From Clostridia bacterium (GTDB lineage: Bacteria; Bacillota; Clostridia; Peptostreptococcales; Anaerovoracaceae), in contig JAUNMH010000001.1 of the NCBI GenBank assembly GCA_030537495.1, positions 162,096-226,095 of the forward strand: a DNA stretch of 64,000 nucleotides. The letters are read 5' to 3'. Positions 46,019 through 55,188 of this stretch are shown piece after piece (the stretch's first letter is position 1; every line of letters begins with the position of its first letter). The position numbers and the translations under genes are program-made. Below the pieces are notes generated by a model. The model searched no databases. It saw only the letters and a list, made by a program, of their open reading frames with translations, and was not told the DNA's origin.

Positions 46019-47305
46019 ATGACAACTTTACTACGAAACGCCACAGTTTATATATCTGATTCTTTCCAGAAAAAAGACGTATTAATTCATGGCGGAAAAG
46101 TTTTTGTTGACTCCGTTAATGCTGACAGCATCAGTGACGTTTTTGTTATTGATTGCACGAACAAAATAATTATTCCGGGTTTTACAGATGTACACGTACA
46201 TTTGCGCGAGCCCGGTTTTTTTTATAAGGAAACCATAGCCACAGGCACAAAAGCTGCGGCAAAAGGCGGTTACACTTGCATCTGCCCTATGCCAAATCTT
46301 AAACCGGCGCCTTCAACTTTGGAAAACCTGAAGGTTCAGCTTGATATTATCGAAAAGGATGCTGTGGTTAAGACAATTCCTTATGGAACCATCACAATGA
46401 AGCAGGATGGACGCAGTCAGCTTTCGGATATGGAAGATATGGCGCCATACGTATGCGCCTTTTCCGATGACGGAAAGGGAGTTCAGACAGGTGACCTAAT
46501 GAAAGAAGCAATGCTTAAGGCAAAATCCCTTAACAAGCTTATAGTTGCGCACTGTGAAGATGAGTCACTTCTTCACGGCGGATATATTCACGACGGCGAG
46601 TATGCTAAAACTCACGGCCACAGAGGAATCTGCTCCGAAAGTGAGTGGAAACAGGTAGAAAGAGACATTGCTCTTGCAGCTGAAACAGGCTGCAGCTACC
46701 ATGTATGCCACATTTCAACTAAGGAGACAGTAGACCTAATCAGAAAAGCTAAAGCTGAAGGAATTGACGTTACCTGCGAAACGGGTCCACACTATCTAGT
46801 GCTTACAGATATGGATCTTCAGGAAGACGGAAAATTTAAGATGAACCCGCCGCTGAGAAGCAAGGCGGATATGGAAGCTTTGATAGAAGGTGTATGCGAC
46901 GGTACAATAGATATGATTGCCACAGACCATGCGCCGCACAGCGCTGAGGAAAAGTCCAGAGGCCTTGAAAAGAGTGCTTTTGGAATTGTGGGACTGGAGA
47001 CTTCCTTCCCTATTTTGTACACTCACCTGGTAAAGAAAGGTGTGCTTTCCCTTGAAAAATTGGTTGAAATCATGTCAGTGAGCCCACGCAAGCGTTTTGG
47101 TTTTGAAGGAGGGATCATTGCAGATGGAGAACCAGCTGACCTGACTGTAATCGACCCGGAAAAAGAATGGACAATCAAGCCAGAAGAGTTTGCAAGCATG
47201 GGCAAGGCGACACCTTTCGAAGGATGGAAAGTTAGCGGAAAAGTTTTGATGACATTTGTGGACGGAGAAAAAGTTTATGAAGAGACAGATACTGAAACTA
47301 GATAA
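46019..47305 (+). CDS. pyrC: Dihydroorotase
   Basis: 428-residue class I DHOase, third step of UMP synthesis. Binuclear zinc motifs: DVHVHLREPGFFYKET near residue 60, HCEDE at about 180, and TDHAPHS at about 305. GATAAGGAGCCAAAATA precedes the ATG. First gene of the pyr operon; no PyrR-type attenuator is obvious in the 120-base leader, and carAB is absent from the operon. Confidence 0.95.
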   Translation: MTTLLRNATVYISDSFQKKDVLIHGGKVFVDSVNADSISDVFVIDCTNKIIIPGFTDVHVHLREPGFFYKETIATGTKAAAKGGYTCICPMPNLKPAPSTLENLKVQLDIIEKDAVVKTIPYGTITMKQDGRSQLSDMEDMAPYVCAFSDDGKGVQTGDLMKEAMLKAKSLNKLIVAHCEDESLLHGGYIHDGEYAKTHGHRGICSESEWKQVERDIALAAETGCSYHVCHISTKETVDLIRKAKAEGIDVTCETGPHYLVLTDMDLQEDGKFKMNPPLRSKADMEALIEGVCDGTIDMIATDHAPHSAEEKSRGLEKSAFGIVGLETSFPILYTHLVKKGVLSLEKLVEIMSVSPRKRFGFEGGIIADGEPADLTVIDPEKEWTIKPEEFASMGKATPFEGWKVSGKVLMTFVDGEKVYEETDTETR

Positions 47306-48005
47306 GATAGAAGAACTTCAGAGCGGCATTTTCAGAATGACTCTTGAAGGTGACTGCAGCGAAATTAATGCACCAGGACAGTTTGTGAACATTAAGGTTG
47401 ATGGTTTTTATCTGAGAAGACCAATTTCTATTTTCGACTGGGACAAGGAGCATGTAACTCTTGTTTTCAAGGTTGTAGGTGAAGGAACTAAGGTAATGGC
47501 TGAGGCTCAGAAAGGCGACTGCTTCGATGTGCTACTGCCACTAGGAAATGGCTTCTGCCCAGAAAAAGGCGGCGAAAAGCCTCTGCTAGTTGGTGGAGGA
47601 ATCGGAGTTCCACCGCTATATGGCCTTGCTAAGGAACTAGTTGCCAAGGGAGTTACTCCTCAGGTGGTAATCGGCTTCAACAGCGAGAAGGAAGTAATTC
47701 TTGCTGATGACTTCAAGACGCTGGGAATTGAACCTGTAATCACTACAGTTGACGGAAGCGTTGGCGTTAAGGGTTTTGTTACTGACGCTATGAAAACAAT
47801 GGACTACGACTATGTATACACTTGCGGACCTGAACCGATGCTGAAGGCAGTCTATGACGCTGCGCCTGACGGACAGTTCAGCTTCGAGGCAAGAATGGCC
47901 TGCGGCTTCGGTGCTTGCATGGGCTGTTCATGCGAAACAAAGTACGGATATAAGAGAATCTGCGAAGACGGACCGATTCTGTATAAGGAGGAAATCAAAT
48001 GGTAG
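47277..48005 (+). CDS. pyrK: Dihydroorotate dehydrogenase electron-transfer subunit
   Basis: 242 residues from MKRQILKLDKIEEL. FAD-binding motif FYLRRPISIFDWD, NAD-binding GGGIGVPPLYGLAKEL and the C-terminal [2Fe-2S] cysteines in MACGFGACMGCSCETKYGYKRIC. PyrK passes electrons from PyrD to NAD+. The start overlaps the end of pyrC by 29 bases and has GGAG nine bases upstream. Confidence 0.95.
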   Translation: MKRQILKLDKIEELQSGIFRMTLEGDCSEINAPGQFVNIKVDGFYLRRPISIFDWDKEHVTLVFKVVGEGTKVMAEAQKGDCFDVLLPLGNGFCPEKGGEKPLLVGGGIGVPPLYGLAKELVAKGVTPQVVIGFNSEKEVILADDFKTLGIEPVITTVDGSVGVKGFVTDAMKTMDYDYVYTCGPEPMLKAVYDAAPDGQFSFEARMACGFGACMGCSCETKYGYKRICEDGPILYKEEIKW

Positions 48006-48910
48006 ATACTAAAGTAACTTTAAGTGGTTTAACTCTGGATAACCCTGTGATTCCTGCCAGCGGAACTTTCGGATACGGCAAGGAATTTGCAGAAATCTAT
48101 GACATAAACATTTTGGGTTCCATCTCATTCAAGGGCACTACTTTAGAGCCAAGACTTGGCAACCCCCTTCCAAGAATTGCTGAATGTCCGGACGGAATGA
48201 TTAACTCCGTAGGCCTTCAGAATCCTGGACTTGAGGCGGTTTGCGAAAAAGAGCTTGTTGATATGGCAAAAATCTACAGCAAGCCAGTTGTTGCAAACAT
48301 CAGCGGTTTCTCCATTGAAGAATACGTTAAGTGTGCCGAGGCAATGGGCAAGCAGCCTCAGGTTGGCATCATTGAGGTTAACGTAAGCTGCCCTAATGTG
48401 CACAACGGCGGAATGGCTTACGGCGTAATGCCTGAAAGTGCTGCCGAGGTTACTCGCGCGGTTAAGACCGTTACATCAAAACCGGTTTACATCAAGTTAA
48501 GCCCTAATGTAACTGATATCGTTGCAATTGCTAAGGCTTGTGAGGAAGCTGGTGCAGACGGACTTAGCCTGATTAACACCCTGCTGGGAATGAGAATTGA
48601 TATAAACCGCAGACGGCCGATTATCGCCAACAAAATGGGCGGTTTCTCCGGACCTGCAATTTTCCCAGTTGCAGTTAGAATGGTTTATCAGGTCGCAAAG
48701 GCGGTTAACATTCCGGTTATCGGAATGGGCGGTGTTTCTTCTGCCCGTGACGTTATCGAAATGATGATGGCTGGTGCAACAGCAGTGCAGGTTGGCGCTG
48801 CAAACCTGGTTAACCCTTATGCTTGCAAGGAAATCATTGAAGACCTTCCTGCAGTTATGGAGGAACTGGGAATAGAAAAGTTAGAAGACATTATAGGAAT
48901 TATCGAGTAA
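47999..48910 (+). CDS. pyrD: Dihydroorotate dehydrogenase, class 1B catalytic subunit
   Basis: 303 residues. FMN-binding TIM barrel with [16 protein letters not shown], the class-1 catalytic Cys in [25 protein letters not shown] and [15 protein letters not shown]. The class 1B type requires PyrK, encoded directly upstream with a seven-base overlap. AAGGAGGAAATCAAATG lies at the start. Confidence 0.95.
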   Translation: MVDTKVTLSGLTLDNPVIPASGTFGYGKEFAEIYDINILGSISFKGTTLEPRLGNPLPRIAECPDGMINSVGLQNPGLEAVCEKELVDMAKIYSKPVVANISGFSIEEYVKCAEAMGKQPQVGIIEVNVSCPNVHNGGMAYGVMPESAAEVTRAVKTVTSKPVYIKLSPNVTDIVAIAKACEEAGADGLSLINTLLGMRIDINRRRPIIANKMGGFSGPAIFPVAVRMVYQVAKAVNIPVIGMGGVSSARDVIEMMMAGATAVQVGAANLVNPYACKEIIEDLPAVMEELGIEKLEDIIGIIE

Positions 48911-48935
48911 TTTTATCGAGGAAGAGGAGGACATT

Positions 48936-49634
48936 ATGGGCAAAGATGTAATTATTGCATGCGACTTCCCTACTAAGGAAGCAACTTTGGAGTTTTTAGA
49001 CAAGTTTACAGGAAAGAAGCCGTTCGTAAAAATCGGCATGGAGCTGTTTTACGGTGCAGGCCCTGAAATAGTTAAGGAAATCAAGGCTAGAGGTCACAAA
49101 ATCTTCCTAGACCTTAAGCTTCACGACATTCCTAATACAGTAAAGAGCGCTATGGCTGTTTTAGCCAAGCTTGATGTTGACATGTGCAACGTTCACGCAT
49201 CTGGCACAAAAGCTATGATGGAAGCGGCTCTTGAGGGGCTTACAAGAGAAGATGGAAGCAGACCTCTTCTTATTGCTGTTACTCAGCTGACTTCAACAAG
49301 CCAGGAAAGAATGCAGGATGAACTTCTTATTAACGAAGATCTTGACAAGGTAGTAATCAAGTACGCTCAGAACACTCGAGATGCAGGTCTGGACGGAGTT
49401 GTTTGCTCACCTCTTGAAGCAGGGAAAATCCACGAATCTTGTGGTGAAAACTTCCTGACTATTACACCGGGAGTTCGTTTTGCTGATGCAGCAAAAGATG
49501 ACCAGGTTAGAATCACAACACCTGAAGGCGCTAAGAAAATCGGTTCCGACTACATTGTTGTAGGCAGACCTATTACTCAGGCTGAAGATCCTGTAGCTGC
49601 ATATGAAAGATGCTGCAGAGAGTTTATCGGATAA
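48936..49634 (+). CDS. pyrF: Orotidine 5'-phosphate decarboxylase
   Basis: 232 residues. The catalytic lysine-aspartate cluster is in [13 protein letters not shown]; the phosphate-binding end is [20 protein letters not shown]-terminal [19 protein letters not shown]. Short-form bacterial enzyme. GAAGAGGAGGACATT precedes the ATG. It catalyses the final step to UMP. Confidence 0.95.
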   Translation: MGKDVIIACDFPTKEATLEFLDKFTGKKPFVKIGMELFYGAGPEIVKEIKARGHKIFLDLKLHDIPNTVKSAMAVLAKLDVDMCNVHASGTKAMMEAALEGLTREDGSRPLLIAVTQLTSTSQERMQDELLINEDLDKVVIKYAQNTRDAGLDGVVCSPLEAGKIHESCGENFLTITPGVRFADAAKDDQVRITTPEGAKKIGSDYIVVGRPITQAEDPVAAYERCCREFIG

Positions 49635-49716
49635 GCGACTTCTATGCGACTTTTATGCGACTCACTAAACAAGGCAACAATTTACTTTACATATATTTTT
49701 TAGGAGGTTACTAATT

Positions 49717-50349
49717 ATGAAATCAGCAATCGCTAAATCATTATTATCAATCGAAGCGGTTTTCCTGAGACCGGAAGATCCATTCACTTGGGCTAGTGGA
49801 ATCAAGAGCCCAATCTACTGCGACAACAGACTTACACTTACAGCTCCTGAAGTTAGAACTCAGATTGAAGAAGGTCTGGTTGCAACTATTAAAGAACATT
49901 ATCCTGACTGCGAAGTTGTTATGGGTACAAGCACTGCAGGCATCGCCCACGCAGCTATCGTAGGTCACCTTATGAATATTCCAATGGGTTATGTAAGAGG
50001 CTCCGCTAAGGACCACGGCAGAACTAACCAGATTGAAGGAAAGCTTCTTCCTGGCCAGAAGGTTGTAGTTATCGAAGACCTTATTTCAACAGGCGGATCT
50101 GCTATTGAAACCGTAGAAGTTCTTCGTGCTGCAGGCGCTGAAGTTCTAGGTATCGCAAGCATCTTCACTTATGGAATGAAGAAGGGTCTAGACAGAATGG
50201 CAGAACACGACGTTAAGAATGTAAGCCTTTGCGACCTTGATGCTCTTGTAGAAGTTGCTGCTGAAACTGGATACATTAAGCCAGAAGATAAGGAAAGAAT
50301 CCTTAAGTTCAGAAATAATCCATCTGACGAAAGCTGGATGGAAAAATAA
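49717..50349 (+). CDS. pyrE: Orotate phosphoribosyltransferase
   Basis: 210 residues. PRPP-binding loop KVVVIEDLISTGGSAIETVEVL, flexible catalytic loop GSAKDHGRTNQIEG and FTWASGIKSPIYCDNR at the N-terminus. TAGGAGGTTACTAATT lies at the start. The 82-base gap after pyrF contains three near-repeats of GCGACTT/C but no ORF. Confidence 0.95.
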   Translation: MKSAIAKSLLSIEAVFLRPEDPFTWASGIKSPIYCDNRLTLTAPEVRTQIEEGLVATIKEHYPDCEVVMGTSTAGIAHAAIVGHLMNIPMGYVRGSAKDHGRTNQIEGKLLPGQKVVVIEDLISTGGSAIETVEVLRAAGAEVLGIASIFTYGMKKGLDRMAEHDVKNVSLCDLDALVEVAAETGYIKPEDKERILKFRNNPSDESWMEK

Positions 50350-50427
50350 CAAGTGTTTAGAGACATTTGTTTTATAGGTAATTTAAATTTTTAGTATTAG
50401 TATGAGATGAGAGGGGAGAATTAAACT

Positions 50428-51357
50428 ATGAGCGAAATTCGCAATCTAATTAACATTACAGACTTTACTGTAGAAGAAATCGATGAACTAATTGATGTTG
50501 CTAACGACATCGTTGAAAATCATTCAGAATACGAGGACATCTGTAACCACAAGAAACTAGGAACACTTTTCTTTGAACCAAGTACAAGAACAAGATTGAG
50601 CTTCGAAGCTGCAATGCTTGAACTTGGCGGAAGCGTTCTTGGATTCTCAGAAGCAGGCTCCAGCTCAGCTGCGAAGGGTGAAAGCGTAAGCGATACAATT
50701 CAGACTGTTGGTTGCTACGTAGACATCATTGCAATGAGACACCCTAAGGAAGGTGCGCCAATCGTAGGTGCTAAGAGAACCACAGTTCCTATTATTAACG
50801 CCGGAGACGGTGGTCACTTCCATCCAACTCAGACTTTGACTGACCTACTTACTATCAGCAGAAAGAAAGGTCGTCTGAACAATATGACAATCGGTCTTTG
50901 TGGAGACCTTAAGTTCGGAAGAACTGTTCACTCTCTAATCGAAGCAATGCTTAGATATGAAGGAATCAAATTCGTTCTGATTTCTCCTGAAGAACTTCAG
51001 GTTCCTGATTATGTTAAAGCATCCATGGACAAGGCAGGCGCTGAATGGGTTGAAGTTGAAAGCCTGGAAGATGCAATGCCTGAACTAGATATTCTATACA
51101 TGACAAGAATCCAGAGAGAAAGATTCTTCAACGAGGAAGATTATGTAAGACTAAAGGACAGCTACATTCTTGACCTTGACAAGCTAAGCAATGCTAAGGA
51201 AGATTTAACAATCATGCATCCGCTTCCAAGAGTTAACGAAATTTCAACTGAAGTTGACGATGACCCTAGAGCATGCTACTTCTTCCAGGCACTTTGCGGT
51301 AAGCACATCAGAATGGCGCTTATCCTGAAGCTTCTGGGAATCAAGAGAGAAGCATAA
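50428..51357 (+). CDS. pyrB: Aspartate carbamoyltransferase catalytic subunit
   Basis: 309 residues. Carbamoyl-phosphate motif [33 protein letters not shown], and the aspartate domain [11 protein letters not shown]. It makes carbamoyl-aspartate; the enzyme should assemble with PyrI encoded next. GAGAGGGGAGAATT precedes the ATG. Confidence 0.95.
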   Translation: MSEIRNLINITDFTVEEIDELIDVANDIVENHSEYEDICNHKKLGTLFFEPSTRTRLSFEAAMLELGGSVLGFSEAGSSSAAKGESVSDTIQTVGCYVDIIAMRHPKEGAPIVGAKRTTVPIINAGDGGHFHPTQTLTDLLTISRKKGRLNNMTIGLCGDLKFGRTVHSLIEAMLRYEGIKFVLISPEELQVPDYVKASMDKAGAEWVEVESLEDAMPELDILYMTRIQRERFFNEEDYVRLKDSYILDLDKLSNAKEDLTIMHPLPRVNEISTEVDDDPRACYFFQALCGKHIRMALILKLLGIKREA

Positions 51358-51436
51358 GCTTTCACAGACTTGAATCATTTGAATAGTTAGAATCGTTAGA
51401 ATCCTTTGAATTGGAATCGAAAGAGAGGTATGTTTA

Positions 51437-51859
51437 ATGAATATTGATGGAGTAAAAACAGGTATCGTTCTAGACCATATTAAAGCCGGCAAGAGCATGA
51501 CAATTTACAAGCTTCTTCGCCTGGATAAGATAGATAACACAGTTGCTATTATTCAGAACGCAACTAGCTCAAAGTACGGAAGAAAGGACATTATCAAAAT
51601 CGACCAGCTAATCGATCTTGACTTCAATGTTCTTGGATACGTAGACAGCAACATTACAGTTAACATCGTTGAAGATGGAAAACTAGTTCGCAAGAAGCAT
51701 CTTGAGCTTCCAGAAACACTTGATAATGTTATCATCTGCAAGAACCCAAGATGTATCACTTCAGTAGAACAGGAAATCACACATTCCTTCAGACTTACTG
51801 ATAGAGAAAACAAAATTTACCGTTGCGTATACTGCGATGCAGAGCATAAGGTGAAATAA
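51437..51859 (+). CDS. pyrI: Aspartate carbamoyltransferase regulatory subunit
   Basis: 140 residues. Allosteric domain beginning GVKTGIVLDHIKAGKSMTIY and a C-terminal zinc domain with four cysteines in CKNPRC and CVYCDAEH. It binds ATP/CTP and couples them to PyrB. Presence of a separate PyrI gives enteric-type feedback control, which fits the lack of an obvious leader attenuator. Confidence 0.94.
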   Translation: MNIDGVKTGIVLDHIKAGKSMTIYKLLRLDKIDNTVAIIQNATSSKYGRKDIIKIDQLIDLDFNVLGYVDSNITVNIVEDGKLVRKKHLELPETLDNVIICKNPRCITSVEQEITHSFRLTDRENKIYRCVYCDAEHKVK

Positions 51860-51873
51860 GGAGAAATTAATTT

Positions 51874-52874
51874 ATGATTGAAAACTATCTTTCTTTAGTG
51901 AGGGATGAGTTTAAGGGTTATAATGCTAAATCTCTAATGGCAGATATGATGGCAGGGTTGACTGTTTGCGCAGTTGCCCTGCCTCTTGCGCTTGCTTTTG
52001 GTGTCAGCTGTGGTGCTGACGCCGCTGCAGGCCTTATTACAATTATTGCAAAGGATGGCGGCGAGCTGTCGGGCGTATTCTTCGTTGGACTGCTGGCCGG
52101 AATCCTTATGGTAATCGCTGGCATCTTCAAGCTGGGCAAACTGGTCAACCTAATACCAAAACCAGTAATCACCGGCTTCCCCTCCGGCATTGCCGTTATC
52201 ATCGCCCTAGGTCAAATAGACAATTTCTTCGCAGCAATTTTCTTTCCGGACATTGCCACAGTCGGCGAAATTCCAAAGACGATTTTTCTCGACAAAAGAT
52301 TGAACCTTTCTGCAATTGATTGGAGAAACTTAGAGTCCTACATCGGCCCTGCCTTTACAATTGCAGTTCTCGGAATGATTGAAAGCTTGCTCTGTGGCGC
52401 CTCTGCAAGTGCCATGACCCATGGTCGTTTTGATGCTGACGTTGAGCTAATCGGCCAAGGCATCGGCAACATCATCATCCCGTTCTTCGGCGGCTCTAGC
52501 CGGTGTCCTTATGATGACTGCCTGGAGAATGAACGAATGGGGCGAGGTTAAGGATATCTTCCTGCGTCGTTTATATTACAGGAGCTGTCTTCTTTGCAAA
52601 TACTCAGACCATAACTAACTATTTGCAGACTATCCCTAAGACCGATCGTGTTATCTTATCTGTCCGAGGGGTCTCCGTAATTGACCCTGACGCAGCGCTT
52701 TCCCTTCTGGAAGTCGCAGAAAACTACAAGGCTCAAGGTGTCGAGCTCCTAATCTATGGTCTAAATCACGGTGTCCGCGCCGTCCTTGACCGCGCCGGCG
52801 TAACCGAAGCCATAGGCGAAGACAAGTTCTACTGGAGCGTAGACAGAGCATTGATACATAAGCAGAATGCATAA
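51874..52874 (+). pseudogene. Decayed SulP-family anion transporter with STAS domain
   Basis: The start is intact (AAGGAGAAATTAATTT, MIENYLSLVRDEFKGYNAKSLMADMMAGLTV..) and matches SulP permeases, but residues 45-60 jump from the first helices to KDGGELSGVFFVGLLAGI, an in-frame loss of several helices. At about 52496 a frameshift moves AGVLMMTAWRMNEWGEVKDIF out of frame and the first ORF ends at 52551. A second shift near 52565 leads into VYITGAVFFANTQTITNYL and the STAS domain (52623-52874). The gene is therefore dead unless the assembly is wrong. It sits at the end of the pyr operon. Confidence 0.85.
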
Positions 52875-52890
52875 ACAAACTTAATCTATA

Positions 52891-52955
52891 AATGGCAAGC
52901 CACCTGTGCCTCGTTGGGTAGCGAGTTCTAGGCCACAGACAGCTTGCCATTTTTT
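52891..52955. terminator. Bidirectional terminator at the end of the pyr operon
   Basis: Outer stem AATGGCAAGC / GCTTGCCATT with TTTTTT after it on the plus strand; an inner CTGTGCC/GGCCACAG stem extends it. It separates the pyr/SulP transcript from the leftward accessory island. Confidence 0.85.
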
Positions 52956-53316
52956 AGTTATTCTTTATCTTTGCTAAATATACCGCTTCAATAGGGAAAA
53001 GTACCACGGCACAGACCTTAAATATTCTGAAGAGGCTATTGGCATCGAACCATTCCATATAAGTGTTCAAAAGTCCTAAAATTGCAAATATCACCAATAC
53101 CCCTATGCACATTTTAAGAGCTTTTCTTATTTGTTTATGCCCATGTTCTTCCGTCTTATATCTGCGAACAGAGTCAGTATATATACAAGCAAAAAGGATG
53201 AGTGCAACCCAATATAAGTTTGCTAAATCTAGTGCAACAGCTGCTATACCTAAGATTGTGCAACCAATTATTCCTATAATGTGTCCATTTATGACCATGT
53301 TATTTTTCGTATTCAT
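52954..53316 (-). CDS. Hypothetical membrane protein, 120 aa
   Basis: Four hydrophobic stretches (GHIIGIIGCTILGIAAVAL, LYWVALILFACIY, MCIGVLVIFAILGLL, VCAVVLFPIEAVYL) give a compact multi-pass membrane protein with a basic middle loop. No family recognised. Its ATG overlaps the stop of a 54-residue gene (ATGA), so translation is coupled. Last gene of the leftward island before the pyr terminator. Confidence 0.65.
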   Translation of the reverse strand: MNTKNNMVINGHIIGIIGCTILGIAAVALDLANLYWVALILFACIYTDSVRRYKTEEHGHKQIRKALKMCIGVLVIFAILGLLNTYMEWFDANSLFRIFKVCAVVLFPIEAVYLAKIKNN

Positions 53317-53477
53317 TTATCCTTCTTCTTCAATTCTTGATGTACTATGTCAAACAAATACCCCACTACAAATGCTTGTGGTAGTACAGCTGCAATCGCA
53401 GGCCAAAAGGGGTCTACTGTACCTAGATAAACAAGCATACCTACTACAAATGTAATCGCCGGTAACTTGAACTTCAT
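53313..53477 (-). CDS. Small hydrophobic protein, 54 aa (twin 1)
   Basis: ORF starts MKFKLPAITFVVGMLVYLGT, contains PAIAAVLPQAFVVGYLFD, ends with a Lys-rich tail and has AAAGGAGACGACT before the ATG. One or two membrane helices. A near-identical twin lies at 54858-55022. Both twins overlap the next gene by four bases although those next genes are unrelated. Function unknown. Confidence 0.75.
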   Translation of the reverse strand: MKFKLPAITFVVGMLVYLGTVDPFWPAIAAVLPQAFVVGYLFDIVHQELKKKDK

Positions 53478-53537
53478 AGTCGTCTCCTTTCTGCCATTTG
53501 TTTAAAATGCAAATCTACTCTCTATCCTATTTATCCC

Positions 53538-53554
53538 CACATTGGTGATGCACC
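53538..53554. repeat. Intercistronic 17-mer repeat, copy C
   Basis: CACATTGGTGATGCACC, one mismatch from copy A, 61 bases ahead of the twin-1 start. Confidence 0.65.
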
Positions 53555-53612
53555 TTCTTTCTTTCTGCTCACACGTCTTGTTTTCCCGGTACTGGGAATA
53601 ACTATGCTGATA

Positions 53613-53849
53613 TTATTCTTTTTCTGTTTCAAAGAAATATACAAATATGAAAAATCCAATCACCCCTCCCATTGATGCAAGGATTCCTTTTGCAGAGAAC
53701 GTCCACATTTCAGAAAGGGCTACTCCAAATGTTATGTTGGATTTTATCATAATGTATATCACGCCCCCAAATTCAAAAAGCAACATTACTAGGGCTGCAA
53801 TTATAGTATATTTCAGAGCGGCTTTAATTCTTTTTCTTCTGAAATTCAT
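53613..53849 (-). CDS. Small two-helix membrane protein, 78 aa (paralogue 2)
   Basis: Starts MNFRRKRIKAALKYTIIAAL after TTGGAGGAAGACG. Two hydrophobic helices; ends FETEKE. Nearly identical in protein and DNA to the gene at 37177-37413 in front of agrD. The matching DNA extends through the downstream repeat motif. The ORF can be extended to 53894, but the paralogue supports this start. About 150 bases upstream of it (53850-54000) hold no credible gene. Confidence 0.75.
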   Translation of the reverse strand: MNFRRKRIKAALKYTIIAALVMLLFEFGGVIYIMIKSNITFGVALSEMWTFSAKGILASMGGVIGFFIFVYFFETEKE

Positions 53850-54000
53850 CGTTTCGTCTTCCTCCAATAAGCAATTAATCCACGTAGACAACATCTCGAA
53901 AAAATATTCTCTTTGCTCTCCTTTGTCGCAGTCCCTTTATCACTACCATTATAAACTGCACAAACCGCCTTGGATTTATACTTGTACCCCTCGTTGGTTA

Positions 54001-54861
54001 TTATAGTGTAACTCTCTGGTATGCTTCTTTTCCAGTCTTCATACTAATCGACGGCGAAAACGAAATTGAGGCGCCGTCTCCAAAGCTGACGCTTGGATTT
54101 AAAGCTATTTCTGCATGACCATATCTCGAGCTTATTCCCACTGCGCTAATTTTTTTCTTATCAGCTCGAAGCGTTCCTGTTATATAGCCATCAAAGGCAA
54201 TCATCTTAGTTGGGCGAGCAGCTCCATTATAAGTTTTACTCAGATTTATTTTCGAAGATATTCCTCGACCGCTATCACCTGTCTCCATAGTTAGAGCAGA
54301 CTTGCTCTTTACCTCTCCATTCTTGCTTAGTCTATAATTTGCCCAACCACTACTTGAAGTTTTTGTAAAGTTATAGTCGCTGGTGGTCATTGCTATTATA
54401 TCTGTGAATAAACACATTGGAGCACTGTTCCATTCCCAGGTTGCCTTTATTGTAAGAACAGTGTTCCCTGATTTGTATTCATATGCTACTTTTTTTATCG
54501 TATAAGTTACCTCTCCATAGGCTTGGCTTGCAGCTGTTTGAATATTGGGTTCATTTCGAATAATAGAAATCTGAGTCTCGGTTAAACCCCGCTGCTTCAA
54601 TTCGAAATCTGATTGCTTACGGGCTGCCTCTAAAACAGTCTTATCATTAATTGCTCTTAACCGTGATATTTCACTTGGCGACAATCCGGCCTTTCTAAGA
54701 TCCGAATCTGTTTTCTCCTGTAACTCCAATATCATGTCACGCTCGGATACTGTTACAGTATCCGTAGAGTCTAGTTCTCTAGGGACATCTTCCGACGCAT
54801 AAACATAAGTAGGAAGACACAAAGTCAGAACTAAAAATAACATTGCAATTTTCTTCTTCAT
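54001..54861 (-). CDS. Secreted protein with two helix-turn repeats, 286 aa
   Basis: Signal peptide MKKKIAMLFLVLTLCLPTYVYA, cleavage near YAS. Residues ~55-110 hold two related units, LRKAGLSPSEISRLRA and LKQRGLTETQISIIRN. The rest is beta-rich and polar (ATWEWNSAPMCLFTDIIAM, SYNGAARPTKMIAF-like region, and a Ser/Gly-rich C-terminus). I recognise no catalytic motif. It is coupled by ATGA overlap to the 54-aa twin 2 upstream. Likely an exported effector or surface-exposed protein. Confidence 0.7.
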   Translation of the reverse strand: MKKKIAMLFLVLTLCLPTYVYASEDVPRELDSTDTVTVSERDMILELQEKTDSDLRKAGLSPSEISRLRAINDKTVLEAARKQSDFELKQRGLTETQISIIRNEPNIQTAASQAYGEVTYTIKKVAYEYKSGNTVLTIKATWEWNSAPMCLFTDIIAMTTSDYNFTKTSSSGWANYRLSKNGEVKSKSALTMETGDSGRGISSKINLSKTYNGAARPTKMIAFDGYITGTLRADKKKISAVGISSRYGHAEIALNPSVSFGDGASISFSPSISMKTGKEAYQRVTL

Positions 54862-55022
54862 TTTTCCTTCTCCTTCGATTTTTGATATAGTATGTCAAAC
54901 AAATATCCCACTACAAATGCTTGTGGTAGTACAGCTGCAATCGCAACCCAAGAAGGATTGCCTGTATCCAGATAAACAAGCATACCTACTACAAATGTGA
55001 TCGCTGGTAACTTGAACTTCAT
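54858..55022 (-). CDS. Small hydrophobic protein, 54 aa (twin 2)
   Basis: MKFKLPAITFVVGMLVYLDT at the start and VAIAAVLPQAFVVGYLFD in the middle, differing from twin 1 mainly at the loop and the tail. AAAGGAGACGACT is identical to twin 1. Its TGA overlaps the ATG of the 286-aa secreted protein. A 73-codon ORF on the same strand in another frame is a shadow. Confidence 0.75.
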   Translation of the reverse strand: MKFKLPAITFVVGMLVYLDTGNPSWVAIAAVLPQAFVVGYLFDILYQKSKEKEK

Positions 55023-55139
55023 AGTCGTCTCCTTTCTTCCGCGGATACCTTTTAGAGGCCTCAGGCTCTGCTGATTGTGTTATATTATTTACTTTCTTTC
55101 GATACAGATATACCATATTCTATCCCTTCAAACAACCAT

Positions 55140-55174
55140 AAAGGCGATTTTTGTTGTTTTAAAGGCGATTTTTG
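55140..55174 (-). promoter_or_regulatory. Tandem 14-bp repeat upstream of twin 2, possible operator
   Basis: AAAGGCGATTTTTG occurs exactly twice at 55140 and 55161, 21 bases apart. Downstream on the minus strand TTGTTT and TATATC are spaced 17 bases, a possible promoter. The geometry resembles the LytTR sites of this window but the sequence is different, so another regulator may act here. Confidence 0.5.
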
Positions 55175-55188
55175 CACTATTGTTATTC

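Noticed and set aside
53850..54000. Possible gene fragment on the minus strand (ITNEGYKYKSKAV...)
   Set aside because: Open frame without a start site or clear homology to the neighbouring secreted proteins; could be chance.
54895..55116. 73-codon ORF on the minus strand over the 54-aa twin 2
   Set aside because: It is out of frame with the conserved twin, lacks a binding site, and its Cys-rich sequence is a by-product of the overlapping gene.
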